DNA from: JACDAN01 sp036554945
Lineage (GTDB): Bacteria; Actinomycetota; Thermoleophilia; Gaiellales; Gaiellaceae
NCBI GenBank assembly: GCA_036554945.1
Contig: DATBMH010000067.1
Coordinates: forward strand, 1 to 64,000
Length of the DNA stretch: 64,000 bases
Direction: 5' to 3'
Below are positions 41,918 to 50,586 of this stretch, piece by piece. Both the position numbers and the translations under genes were made by a program. The notes under the pieces are model-generated. The model was not told the DNA's origin and made no database searches. It was given only the letters and a program-made list of their open reading frames with translations. The first letter of the stretch is position 1. Every line of letters starts with the position of its first letter.

Positions 41918-42865
41918 ATGAGAATTCGCAAGCTCTTGCTCGTCGGAGGGGGTGCTGCGGCCGTCGCGTTGGCGTCCGTCGCAGCAGCCGTTGCCGGCGC
42001 GCAGGCGATCCGCGGGACCGTCCAGTCGGACGGGTCCAGCACGGTCGCGCCGTTCGCGCAGGCCGCTGCGGAGTCGTTCGAGCGCAAGTACTCGGGCGCC
42101 CGAGTCGTCGTGGGCGTCTCCGGTACCGGCGGTGGCTTCGAGCGCTTCTGCAAGAACGAGACCGACCTGTCGAACGCGTCACGCCCGATCAGGCTGTCCG
42201 AGGCAGCCAGGTGCCATACCGCAGGCATCGGGTACATCCAGTTCCTGGTCGCGAACGACGGCATCTCGGTCGTCGTCAACCGGCAGAACACCTGGGTGAA
42301 CTGCCTCACGGTCGCCGAGCTCAAGAAGGTCTGGGACCGCGGCTCGACGGTCGACAACTGGAACGACGTCCGGGCGGGCTTCCCGAACGTCCCGCTCAAG
42401 CTCTACGGCCCTGGCACCGACTCGGGGACGTTCGAGTTCTTCACCGAGAAGGTCAACGGCACCGCGCGCCGGAGCCGCTCTGACTACTCGGCCTCGGAGG
42501 ACGACAACGTGCTCGTCACCGGTGTCGCAGGTGACCGCGGCGCGATGGGCTACTTCGGCCTCTCGTACTACCTCGAGAATCGCAACCGCCTCAAGGTCGT
42601 GCCGGTCAACGGCGGGAGCGGGTGCGTGACGCCAAGCGTCGCCAGCGTGCAGAGCCGGGCCTACAGGCCGCTCTCGCGTGGGCTCTTCGTCTACGCGAAG
42701 AAGAAGGCGTTCAAGCGCGACGTCGTGGCGGGGTTCATCCGCCACATGATCGTCAACGAGCGGGCGATCTCCCGCACCGCCAAGATCGTGCCGCTCACGA
42801 AGCCGCAGCTGCGCAAGGCGCAGCGGCAGTACAACACCGCGATCAAGAACCGCAAGAACTACTAG
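41918..42865 (+). CDS. pstS: Phosphate-binding protein, second copy
   Basis: A 315-residue protein with a signal peptidase I-type signal (MRIRKLLLVGGGAAAVALAS, cleavage likely near AGAQA) and no lipobox. VQSDGSSTVAPFAQ, SGTGGGFERFCKNE, DLSNASRPI and GPGTDSGTFEFF correspond closely to the first PstS. The C-terminal tail is basic (KNRKNY) instead of acidic. It lies 109 bp after the first copy with its own AAAGGGG-like ribosome site. The two may differ in affinity or location; only the first is a clear lipoprotein. Confidence 0.93.
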   Translation: MRIRKLLLVGGGAAAVALASVAAAVAGAQAIRGTVQSDGSSTVAPFAQAAAESFERKYSGARVVVGVSGTGGGFERFCKNETDLSNASRPIRLSEAARCHTAGIGYIQFLVANDGISVVVNRQNTWVNCLTVAELKKVWDRGSTVDNWNDVRAGFPNVPLKLYGPGTDSGTFEFFTEKVNGTARRSRSDYSASEDDNVLVTGVAGDRGAMGYFGLSYYLENRNRLKVVPVNGGSGCVTPSVASVQSRAYRPLSRGLFVYAKKKAFKRDVVAGFIRHMIVNERAISRTAKIVPLTKPQLRKAQRQYNTAIKNRKNY

Positions 42866-42882
42866 GAGGGACGCGAGCCGGA

Positions 42883-43812
42883 GTGGCGACACGCGAGGCA
42901 GCAGCACCTCAGCCACTCCGGCTCCGCGCCACTCGTCGGCGCTGGGGCGAGGACGTCGTCAAGGTCGTCCTCGCCCTCTGCGCGTTCGTCTCGGTGGCGA
43001 CGACCGTCGGCATCGTCGTCGCGCTCTTCGCGCCGGCGTTCGAGTTCTTCGGAGAGATCTCGATCACCGACTTCCTCACCGGTCGCAGCTGGGCGCCCCT
43101 CTTCGAGCCTCCGGCATTCGGCGTGCTCCCGCTCATCGCCGGAACCCTGCTGGTGACCGCATGCGCCTGTCTCGTGTGCATCCCGTTCGGTCTCGGATCC
43201 GCGATCTACCTGAGCGAGTACGCAAGGCCCCGGACGAGGAAGTTCCTGAAGCCGGCGCTCGAGGTGCTCGCGGGGATCCCGACCGTGGTCTACGGCTACT
43301 TCGCGCTCACGTTCGTCGCGCCGCTGCTCCAGGACATCGGTCTCCCGGTCAGCGTCTTCAGCGCGCTCGCCGCAGGGCTCGTGATGGGAGTGATGCTGCT
43401 CCCGACCGTGGCCTCGATCTCGGAGGACTCGATGGCGGCCGTGCCGCGCGACCTCCGGGACGGCGCCTACGCGCTGGGCTCGACACGCGTCCAGGTCGCC
43501 ACGAAGATCGTGGTGCCGGCCGCGATCTCGGGGATCATCGCCTCGTTCGTGCTTGCGATCTCGCGCGCGGTGGGCGAGACGATGATCGTGCTCATCGCCG
43601 CCGGCGGCCAGCCGAACTGGACCTGGAATCCCCTGGAGGCCGTGCAGACGATGACTGCGTTCATCGCCGCGACGGGCCAGGGTGACGTGCCGACAGGATC
43701 GATCGAGTACAAGACGATCTTCGCGGTGGGCGCAACCCTGTTCGTCATGACCTTCGTGATGAACCTCATCTCGATCCGGCTCGTCCGCCGCTTCCGGGAG
43801 GTCTACGAGTGA
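42883..43812 (+). CDS. pstC: Phosphate ABC transporter permease PstC
   Basis: A 309-residue permease with six membrane segments. EVLAGIPTVVYGYFALTFVA, the EAA loop with DGAYALGSTRVQVATKIVVP, and ISRAVGETMIVLIAAGG are the PstC signatures. The start at GTG 42883 has an AGGAGGG site 13 bp upstream of it. It forms the membrane channel with PstA. The pstA gene overlaps the stop (GTGA). Confidence 0.95.
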   Translation: MATREAAAPQPLRLRATRRRWGEDVVKVVLALCAFVSVATTVGIVVALFAPAFEFFGEISITDFLTGRSWAPLFEPPAFGVLPLIAGTLLVTACACLVCIPFGLGSAIYLSEYARPRTRKFLKPALEVLAGIPTVVYGYFALTFVAPLLQDIGLPVSVFSALAAGLVMGVMLLPTVASISEDSMAAVPRDLRDGAYALGSTRVQVATKIVVPAAISGIIASFVLAISRAVGETMIVLIAAGGQPNWTWNPLEAVQTMTAFIAATGQGDVPTGSIEYKTIFAVGATLFVMTFVMNLISIRLVRRFREVYE

Positions 43813-44684
43813 GCGCCCAGGCTTCTGCGCTACGGCCCGAGCGGCCGCGTGGGTACTGGGCGGGTCGCCTCTTCCAGGCGTTCCTGATCGTCTCGCTGCT
43901 CGTCGGGTTCCTGACCCTCGGAGCGCTCGTCGTCCAGGTCTTCTTCGACGGCTACCGGTGGGTTGATCCCGTCCTGTTCTTCGAGCCGCCGTCGGCCGAT
44001 CCGCTGATCGCGGGCGCCGAGCCCGCGATCCTCGCGACCATCTACCTCGGCATCCTGCTGATCGCGTTCACGGTTCCGCTCGGGGTCGGCACCGCGATCT
44101 ACCTCGAGGAGTACGCAAACCGCGACCGCTGGTACAACCGCCTGCTCGAGGTCAACATCCAGAACCTCGCGGCCGTGCCGTCGATCGTGTACGGGATCCT
44201 CGGGCTCGCGTTCCTGGTTCGCGGGCTCGGCCTGGGCCGGGTGCTTCTCGCCGGCGCGATGATCCTCACGCTCCTCGTGCTCCCGACCGTGATCATCGCC
44301 GCGCGCGAGGCGATCCGGGCCGTGCCCGACTCGATCCGTCAAGGGGCGTACGCGCTCGGAGCGACGAAGTGGCAGGTCGTCTGGCGGCAGGTGCTGCCGG
44401 GTGCGGCGCCCGGCATCGCGACCGGCTCGATCCTCGGGCTCTCGAGAGGCCTGGGCGAGACCGCGCCGCTGCTGCTCGTCGGCGCACTGACCTACGTGTC
44501 GTTCAACCCCACGCTGCTCGGCGACTTCACGGCGCTGCCGGTGCAGATCTACCAGTGGGTCGCCCGGCCGCAGGAGGAGTTCCGCACGCTCGCCGCAGCG
44601 GGAATCCTCGTGCTCCTGGTGATCCTGCTGGCGCTGAACGCCACCGCGATCTGGATCCGCAACCACTACGAACGCCGATGGTGA
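43809..44684 (+). CDS. pstA: Phosphate ABC transporter permease PstA
   Basis: A 291-residue permease with six membrane segments. VNIQNLAAVPSIVYGILGLAF, the EAA loop RQGAYALGATKWQVVWRQVLP and LSRGLGETAPLLLVGAL are family motifs. GTG start overlaps the pstC stop by four bases. It pairs with PstC in the phosphate channel. Confidence 0.95.
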   Translation: MSAQASALRPERPRGYWAGRLFQAFLIVSLLVGFLTLGALVVQVFFDGYRWVDPVLFFEPPSADPLIAGAEPAILATIYLGILLIAFTVPLGVGTAIYLEEYANRDRWYNRLLEVNIQNLAAVPSIVYGILGLAFLVRGLGLGRVLLAGAMILTLLVLPTVIIAAREAIRAVPDSIRQGAYALGATKWQVVWRQVLPGAAPGIATGSILGLSRGLGETAPLLLVGALTYVSFNPTLLGDFTALPVQIYQWVARPQEEFRTLAAAGILVLLVILLALNATAIWIRNHYERRW

Positions 44685-44698
44685 GAAGGGAGGCTGAG

Positions 44699-45547
44699 GT
44701 GTCCGTCACAATCCCGGACATGAACGTCGACATCGCAGAGCAGCGACGGGAGCTGCCGGCCAAGGAGTTCCGGGACGTCGTGTTCGACGTTCGCGATCTG
44801 GGCGTCTCCTACGGCGGCCAGGAAGCACTCGCCGGCGTCTCCCTCGAGATCTACCGCAACTTCGTCACCGCGTTCATCGGCCCGTCGGGATGCGGGAAGA
44901 GCACCTTCATCCGCTGCTTCAACCGGATGAACGATCTGATTCCGACCGCCACGGTCGACGGGACGATCCTCTACCACGGCGAGGATCTCTACGCGTCGCA
45001 GGTGGATTCCGTCGAGGTTCGGACGCGGATCGGGATGGTCTTCCAGAAGCCGAACCCGTTTCCGAAGTCGATCTACGACAACGTCGCCTTCGGCCCGCGA
45101 GTGCTGGGCATGACGAAGGCCCTCGACGAGCGGGTCGAGAAGGCTCTCCGGCAGGCGGCGCTCTGGGACGAGGTCAAGGACCGTCTCAAGTCAGGCGCGC
45201 TGAGCCTGTCGGGCGGCCAGCAGCAGCGGCTGTGCATCGCCCGCTGCCTCGCGGTCGAGCCGGAGGTGATCCTGATGGACGAGCCGGCCTCGGCGCTCGA
45301 TCCCATCGCGACGACGCGCATCGAGGATCTGATGCACGAGCTGAAGAAGGACTACACGATCGTCGTCGTCACGCACAACATGCAGCAGGCCGCGCGCGTG
45401 GCGGACATGACGGCGTTCTTCAGCGTCACACGCGGCGATGAGGGCAAGCGAACCGGCATCCTCGTCGAGTACGACGCCACTTCCAAGATCTTCACGCAGC
45501 CCTCCGACAAGCGGACGGAGGACTACGTGACCGGTCGATTCGGCTAG
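44699..45547 (+). CDS. pstB: Phosphate ABC transporter ATP-binding protein
   Basis: A 282-residue ATPase. Walker A GPSGCGKSTFIRCFNRMNDL, VFQKPNPFPKSIYDNVAFGP (typical PstB Q-loop region), signature LSGGQQQRLCIARCLA, Walker B VILMDEPASALDPI and H-loop THNM are intact. The GTG at 44699 is chosen because AAGGGAGG (44686-44693) lies five bases upstream; the ATG at 44714 would also keep all motifs. It powers uptake and, in the known systems, passes the phosphate signal to PhoU and the kinase. Confidence 0.96.
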   Translation: MSVTIPDMNVDIAEQRRELPAKEFRDVVFDVRDLGVSYGGQEALAGVSLEIYRNFVTAFIGPSGCGKSTFIRCFNRMNDLIPTATVDGTILYHGEDLYASQVDSVEVRTRIGMVFQKPNPFPKSIYDNVAFGPRVLGMTKALDERVEKALRQAALWDEVKDRLKSGALSLSGGQQQRLCIARCLAVEPEVILMDEPASALDPIATTRIEDLMHELKKDYTIVVVTHNMQQAARVADMTAFFSVTRGDEGKRTGILVEYDATSKIFTQPSDKRTEDYVTGRFG

Positions 45548-45556
45548 GAGATCCAC

Positions 45557-46270
45557 ATGGGTGAGCCTGTACACGAGGACTATCCTGGCGGGATGAGGTT
45601 GTCCTTCCAGGAAGAGCTCGACGGATTGGAGGCCAATCTCCAGGAGGAGAGTGAGCTCGTTCTCAGGTCGCTCCGCGGCGCCCTCAATGCGCTGGAGCAA
45701 CAGGACGCCGAGCTCGCCGAGGAGGTGATCGCGTTCGACGACGAGGTCGACACGCGGTACCTCGAGATCAGCGAGGGCATCGAGCAGCTGCTGGCGCGGC
45801 AGACGCCGGTCGCGGTCGACCTTCGGCTCGTCCTTGCGGTCCTGCACATCAACCTCGCGCTCGAGCGGATGGCGGATCTCTGCGTCACGATCGCCAAGCT
45901 CACGAAGCTGACCGCTGATCTGCGCCCCGACGACACGCTGGTCGAGGCGTTCGAGGAGATGGGCTCCCGCGCCGAGGAGATGACCCGTGTCGCGATGCGT
46001 GCCTTCGCCGAGCGCGACCTGGCCGGCGCCGAGAGCCTGCCCGACCTGGACGAGATGATCGACCGTGCGAACAGGCGCGTCGTCGAGCATGTGCTGGACC
46101 TCGGAAACGACCTGGAGCTGCGGGAGAGGGGCGTGCGGATGATCGTCGTCTCCCGCTGCCTCGAACGAGTCGGCGACCACGCCGTCGACATCGGCGAGCA
46201 GACCGCATACCTGGTCACCGGCGAGTTCCGCGAGTTCACGGACGCCTCGCACCCCGAGCAGTCCTCCTAG
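45557..46270 (+). CDS. phoU: Phosphate signalling protein PhoU
   Basis: A 237-residue all-helical protein of two PhoU repeats. LRLVLAVLHINLALERMADL and VSRCLERVGDHAVDIGEQ include the E(R)xxD metal-binding motifs that hold iron or zinc clusters in PhoU. The ATG at 45557 follows a TAGGAGAT ribosome site; ATG at 45593 is an in-frame alternative. It lies 9 bp after pstB and probably links PstB to the PhoR-like kinase to shut off the regulon when phosphate is plentiful. Confidence 0.94.
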   Translation: MGEPVHEDYPGGMRLSFQEELDGLEANLQEESELVLRSLRGALNALEQQDAELAEEVIAFDDEVDTRYLEISEGIEQLLARQTPVAVDLRLVLAVLHINLALERMADLCVTIAKLTKLTADLRPDDTLVEAFEEMGSRAEEMTRVAMRAFAERDLAGAESLPDLDEMIDRANRRVVEHVLDLGNDLELRERGVRMIVVSRCLERVGDHAVDIGEQTAYLVTGEFREFTDASHPEQSS

Positions 46271-46311
46271 TCGCACGGAGCGCCCATCGGGGCGCTACCC
46301 TCCCGCCCGCG

Positions 46312-46929
46312 ATGAAGCTCTCCCTGGTCCCGCGGACCACCGAGTTCTACGACCTGTTCGCCGCCGCCGGCCAGAACGCGCTCGACACGGCGCGGCTCGT
46401 CGAGGCACGGTTCAAGAGCTTCCCCGAGCGAGAGGTGCGGCAGGCCGAGGTCAAGGAGCTCGAGAACAAGGGCGACGACCTCACCCGGCAGACGATCGAG
46501 CTGCTGAACACGCAGTACATCACCCCATTCGACCGTGAGGACATCTACGAGCTTGCGAAGGCGATCGACGACGTCGTTGACTTCATCGAGAACGCCTCCG
46601 ACCTGCTGACGCTCTACAAGGTCGACCGCGTGGCCGCCGAGGCGCTCGAGCAGTGCCGCCTGCTGGTCGAGGCCGCGGAGAACCTCGCGAAGGCGCTGGC
46701 GGAGCTTCGTGGGCTGCGGAACACGGAGCGGTACCTGATCGAGGTCAAGCGCCTCGAGGACGAGGCCGACCAGCTCCTGCGCGGCGCGATCGCCGGCCTC
46801 TTCGAGAACCATGTCGACCCGGTCGAGGTGATCCGCTGGAAGGACATCTTCGACGCGCTCGAGGATGCGATCGACGCGTGCGAGACGGCCAGCGACGTGG
46901 TGGGCAACATCGTCGTGAAGAACCTCTGA
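46312..46929 (+). CDS. PhoU-like DUF47 protein, Pit accessory
   Basis: A 205-residue helical protein with KLSLVPRTTEFYDLFAAAGQ at the start, ELENKGDDLTRQTIELLN, FDREDIYELAKAIDDVVDFI and KDIFDALEDAIDACETASDV. These match DUF47 (Pit accessory protein), whose members sit next to Pit transporters and are thought to regulate them. It lies 10 bp before pit and 41 bp after phoU. Confidence 0.93.
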   Translation: MKLSLVPRTTEFYDLFAAAGQNALDTARLVEARFKSFPEREVRQAEVKELENKGDDLTRQTIELLNTQYITPFDREDIYELAKAIDDVVDFIENASDLLTLYKVDRVAAEALEQCRLLVEAAENLAKALAELRGLRNTERYLIEVKRLEDEADQLLRGAIAGLFENHVDPVEVIRWKDIFDALEDAIDACETASDVVGNIVVKNL

Positions 46930-46939
46930 GCTCCGGCCT

Positions 46940-48034
46940 GTGGAGCTCACGCTCTTAGCCGTCATCGTCGTCGCGCTCTTCTTCGACTTCACGAACGGCT
47001 TCCACGACACCGCGAACTCGATCGCGACCTCCGTCTCGACGCGAGCGCTCTCACCGCGTGCCGCGGTCATCAGCGCAGCAGTCCTGAACTTCCTCGGCGC
47101 CTTCGTCTCCTTCGAGGTGGCCGCGACGATCGCGAAGGGGATCGTCGACCAGGGAATCATCACGCTGGACATCGTCCTCGCCGGGCTGGTCGGGGCGATC
47201 ACCTGGAACCTCATCACCTGGTACCTGGGGCTTCCGTCGAGCTCGAGCCATGCACTGATCGGCGGGATGGTCGGCTCCGCCGTCGCAGCCGAGGGCTTCG
47301 ACGTCGTCCAGTGGAGCGGGCTGCGCGAGAAGGTGCTCGTTCCCTCGCTGCTCGCGCCCGCGATGGGAGCGCTCGTGGCGGCGGCCCTGATGATCGGCGT
47401 CCTCTGGGTGATCCGGAGGCGCGCCCCGGGCGTCGTGAACCGCACGTTCCGCCGCTTGCAGCTCGTCTCGGGCGGGTTCGTCGCCTTCACGCACGGAACG
47501 AACGATGCGCAGAAGACGATGGGAATCATGGCGCTCGCGCTCGTCGCGTCCGGGCATCTGGCGCCCGACTTCGAGCGGCCGCCGCTCTGGGTGATCGTCA
47601 GCGCTGCGACTGCGATGGGCCTGGGCACCTACGCCGGCGGCTGGCGGATCATCAAGACGCTCGGCACGCGCGTCGCCAAGCTGGAGCCCCCGCAGGGATT
47701 CGCGGCGCAGACCGCGTGTGCGAGCATCCTCTGGACGACGGCGCACTACGGCTTCCCGGTCTCCACGACGCACGTGATCAGCGGCTCGGTGCTCGGCGCC
47801 GGGGCCTCGGCGCGGCTGTCGGCCGTGCGGTGGGGCGTGGCCGGCAACATCCTCGTCGCCTGGGTGCTGACGATCCCGTGCGCCGGGCTCGTCGGCGCCG
47901 GCATGGAGATGCTGACGCGGATCCCCGGCGGCGCCCTGCTGGTCGGCCTCCTGACGGTGGTGATCGCCGCGGCGGCGTTCCTCGGCCGGAGCATCGAGAG
48001 CCGCCGCCTCGGCGTTCGCACCGCTGAGGGCTAA
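46940..48034 (+). CDS. pit: Low-affinity inorganic phosphate transporter (Pit family)
   Basis: A 364-residue permease starting at GTG with about ten membrane segments. FFDFTNGFHDTANSIATSVST near the N-terminus and its inverted partner FVAFTHGTNDAQKTMGIMAL in the second half are the two GxNDxxx repeats of PiT transporters. It carries metal-phosphate by proton coupling. Placing a low-affinity Pit beside the high-affinity Pst operon is notable, because the two are usually used under opposite phosphate conditions. Confidence 0.94.
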   Translation: MELTLLAVIVVALFFDFTNGFHDTANSIATSVSTRALSPRAAVISAAVLNFLGAFVSFEVAATIAKGIVDQGIITLDIVLAGLVGAITWNLITWYLGLPSSSSHALIGGMVGSAVAAEGFDVVQWSGLREKVLVPSLLAPAMGALVAAALMIGVLWVIRRRAPGVVNRTFRRLQLVSGGFVAFTHGTNDAQKTMGIMALALVASGHLAPDFERPPLWVIVSAATAMGLGTYAGGWRIIKTLGTRVAKLEPPQGFAAQTACASILWTTAHYGFPVSTTHVISGSVLGAGASARLSAVRWGVAGNILVAWVLTIPCAGLVGAGMEMLTRIPGGALLVGLLTVVIAAAAFLGRSIESRRLGVRTAEG

Positions 48035-48066
48035 AGAAACCGTCGACCCGGCGGGATCATGTAGGC

Positions 48067-48555
48067 GTGGACACCCGCACGCGGGCCGACACCGTCCTCG
48101 CGCAAATCGAGCACGCCTATCGCGAGCGGTACCCCGTGTTCCTGCGCGTCGCGATCGCGATCGTCGGCGACGTCGAGCTCGCGCGGGACGCCGTGCACGA
48201 TGCGTTCGTCCAGGCCGTCCGCCACCGGCGGCGGTACCGCGGCGGGGACGACATCGAGCCGTGGCTCTGGCGGATCGTCGTGAACGCCGCGCGGAAGCGC
48301 CGCCGTGGCGGGACGGAGATCTCCGCTGCAAGTGTGGAGATCGCGGCTCCGGCCACGCCGCTGAATGGCGATCTTCGGGCGCTTGTCGCTTCGCTGCCGG
48401 AGCGCCAGCGCCAGGCGCTCTTCCTCCGCTACTACGCCGATCTCGACTACCGGTCGATCGCCGAGGCGCTCGGCGTCAAGCCCGGAACCGTCGCTGCCAG
48501 CCTGCACGGCGCCCACCAGACCCTTCGACGACGCCTCGAGGAGACGGACCATTGA
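48067..48555 (+). CDS. ECF RNA polymerase sigma factor
   Basis: A 162-residue sigma factor starting at GTG. Region 2 (about 20-85) contains LRVAIAIVGDVELARDAVHDAFVQA and WLWRIVVNAARKRRR. Region 4 (about 105-158) has LPERQRQALFLRYYADLDYRSIAEALG and the helix VKPGTVAASLHGAHQTLRRRL. The downstream gene overlaps by four bases and appears to encode its membrane-anchored anti-sigma partner. Target promoter unknown. Confidence 0.9.
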   Translation: MDTRTRADTVLAQIEHAYRERYPVFLRVAIAIVGDVELARDAVHDAFVQAVRHRRRYRGGDDIEPWLWRIVVNAARKRRRGGTEISAASVEIAAPATPLNGDLRALVASLPERQRQALFLRYYADLDYRSIAEALGVKPGTVAASLHGAHQTLRRRLEETDH

Positions 48556-50510
48556 CCGAGCTCCACGACAAGATCCGGCACGCGCTCGACGGGGTTGTGG
48601 GCTCGCTGGACGAACGCGGTGACTGGGAGCGCGTGCTCGCCGACGCCGAGCGGACCGGACGCCGGTTCCGGTTCGCCCGCCTTGCGAGTGTTGCTCTTGC
48701 AGCGGTCGCCGTTGCCGTCGCCGTGCTCGCCGCACCGTTCGAGGAGCGGCAGCCGAGCGTGGTCGAGTTGGCTTTGGCCGCGATCGGAGACGGCCCGGTC
48801 GTTCACGTCGTGACCCGCGGTGACTGGGGCGGCGCGCGCGTGGATCTCACCACGGGTGAGGTCGAGCCCGTGCACGCGGAGATGGAGATCTGGTTCGACC
48901 CGGGCCGCGGGGCGCGGTACGTGAGCCGGTTCGGCGAGAAGGTGCAGTCCGACTACGTGATCCCGTCGGAAGCCGTCTCCAAACAGGCGTCGGCAGGGCT
49001 CCTCGAGCTCGCCGACCGGTATCGCGATGCACTACGGACTGGACGTGCCAGGCAGGTCGCGGAAGGCACCGTGGAGGGCCGTCCGGTGCGGTGGATCCGC
49101 CTCGGGGGCGAGTGGAACCCGCGCGCCGAGGACGGCAAATCGCACCTACGCGCCGAGGAGGTCGCCGTCGACGCAAAGACCTTCGAGCCGGTCTACACGC
49201 GGTGGACGGATGACGGCCGCCCCGTGCGGGGCACAGGCCAGCTGATCCTGAGGCTGGAGAACCTGCAGGCCGACGAGGCCGACTTCTCGGGCCCTCGCGC
49301 GCCCCGCGGCCCGGTGGCCATCGGCGGCGCCGCCCTCGGCCGTAGGCTGAGCCGCGCCGACCTGGCGCGAGCCCTCGACGGACGAGCACTGTGGCTCGGC
49401 CCCGTCCACGACGGCCTCCCGCTCGTCGAGTCCCGAATCCAGGAGTTCCGCTCGAAGACGGACCCCGACGACGAGTGGGAGGTCGTCGAGGCCCTGTCCC
49501 TCTTCTACGGGTCGCTTACGAAGCGGCGGGCCGGCGTCCAGTTCCGGGACACCACGAAGCCGTTCGTCCAGGTGATGGAAGGGACGCATGCAGCGACCAT
49601 GTGGCGAGGGTCGGAGGCCGCAAGCGACGTGCCCGAGGGCTCGCTGCTCATGGACGCCGGCCGGACGGGCTTCCTGCGCCATGAGGGCGTGCTGGTCTCG
49701 GTCAGCTCGCCGAAGCTGGTCGACGTCCTGTCTGCGGCGGCAGCACTTCGCCCGGTCGGCGACCTTCCCACGAGCCGTGGCCTCGACTTCGAGCGCATCG
49801 CCTCCCTCGTGCGACGGCGCCAGCAGACCCGGACCGAGGGGTTCGCGCCGGTCGAACCGCGGCCGCTCGTCCAACCTGGCGCGAAGGCGGTCCAGCGCGG
49901 CGCGGTTCGCGGCGTGACCGTCGTCCTCTACCAGGGCGGCGGCGCTCGCTTCGACACACGAGCGATGGAGCCGGGCCTGCAGCGCCTTCTACCCGAGCGG
50001 CTCCAGACGCGGTGCTTCAGGGTTGCCGGCGACGCCGTGACGAGCGGCGCCTACGGGAACGTGCCGAAGAGCGGCGTCCAGCAAGCTGCGCTGCTGGCGC
50101 AGCCGCAGGGCGGCCGGATTCCGGTCGCCAGGCCTCCCTTCGACGCGTGCGAGCTGGGCGGCGGGTTCGGGCGGAACTGGCTGCCCCGCTACGAGTGGCA
50201 CTGGCCTCTGGAGATCGGTCTGACGACACGAGGCCGCCGCTGGTTCGACGACCGCGCGGCGGCGCGAGAGCTCGCGCACTTCGTCCGCAACGGCGCCCGG
50301 CGGCGTGCCCGGGCGGCGATGCGCCAGGGCTCGCCGGCTCCGCCGGCTGCGCGTCTTCTCGATCCAGCGCGGCCGGACATCCGCGTGACGTCGGGCGGCA
50401 ATCGCTTCACTGCTTCCCTCAGGTCGCCGTCGGGCAGGAGGTTCTTCGTCGAGATCGACGGTGGGAACGTCCTTCGGTCGAACACGAGGACTCTCGCACG
50501 AACCACCTAA
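48552..50510 (+). CDS. Large single-pass membrane protein, putative anti-sigma factor
   Basis: A 652-residue protein from a TTG that overlaps the sigma stop (ATTGA). An N-terminal cytoplasmic stretch of about 40 residues (HDKIRHALDGVVGSLDERGD) precedes a single membrane segment (about 42-63). About 590 extracytoplasmic residues follow, with VVHVVTRGDWGGARVDLTTG early and FDACELGGGFGRNWLPRYEW late. The layout is that of a transmembrane anti-sigma factor with an oversized sensor. The cytoplasmic part lacks a ZAS HxxxCxxC motif. The extracytoplasmic family is unknown to me; two halves with similar beta-rich patterns are possible. Confidence 0.65.
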   Translation: MTELHDKIRHALDGVVGSLDERGDWERVLADAERTGRRFRFARLASVALAAVAVAVAVLAAPFEERQPSVVELALAAIGDGPVVHVVTRGDWGGARVDLTTGEVEPVHAEMEIWFDPGRGARYVSRFGEKVQSDYVIPSEAVSKQASAGLLELADRYRDALRTGRARQVAEGTVEGRPVRWIRLGGEWNPRAEDGKSHLRAEEVAVDAKTFEPVYTRWTDDGRPVRGTGQLILRLENLQADEADFSGPRAPRGPVAIGGAALGRRLSRADLARALDGRALWLGPVHDGLPLVESRIQEFRSKTDPDDEWEVVEALSLFYGSLTKRRAGVQFRDTTKPFVQVMEGTHAATMWRGSEAASDVPEGSLLMDAGRTGFLRHEGVLVSVSSPKLVDVLSAAAALRPVGDLPTSRGLDFERIASLVRRRQQTRTEGFAPVEPRPLVQPGAKAVQRGAVRGVTVVLYQGGGARFDTRAMEPGLQRLLPERLQTRCFRVAGDAVTSGAYGNVPKSGVQQAALLAQPQGGRIPVARPPFDACELGGGFGRNWLPRYEWHWPLEIGLTTRGRRWFDDRAAARELAHFVRNGARRRARAAMRQGSPAPPAARLLDPARPDIRVTSGGNRFTASLRSPSGRRFFVEIDGGNVLRSNTRTLARTT

Positions 50511-50586
50511 AGACCCTTAACAGACGCACAAGGACCCGTTAACCGGGCGCAACCATGGTCAACGAAGGGCCGGGTACTACTACGAC

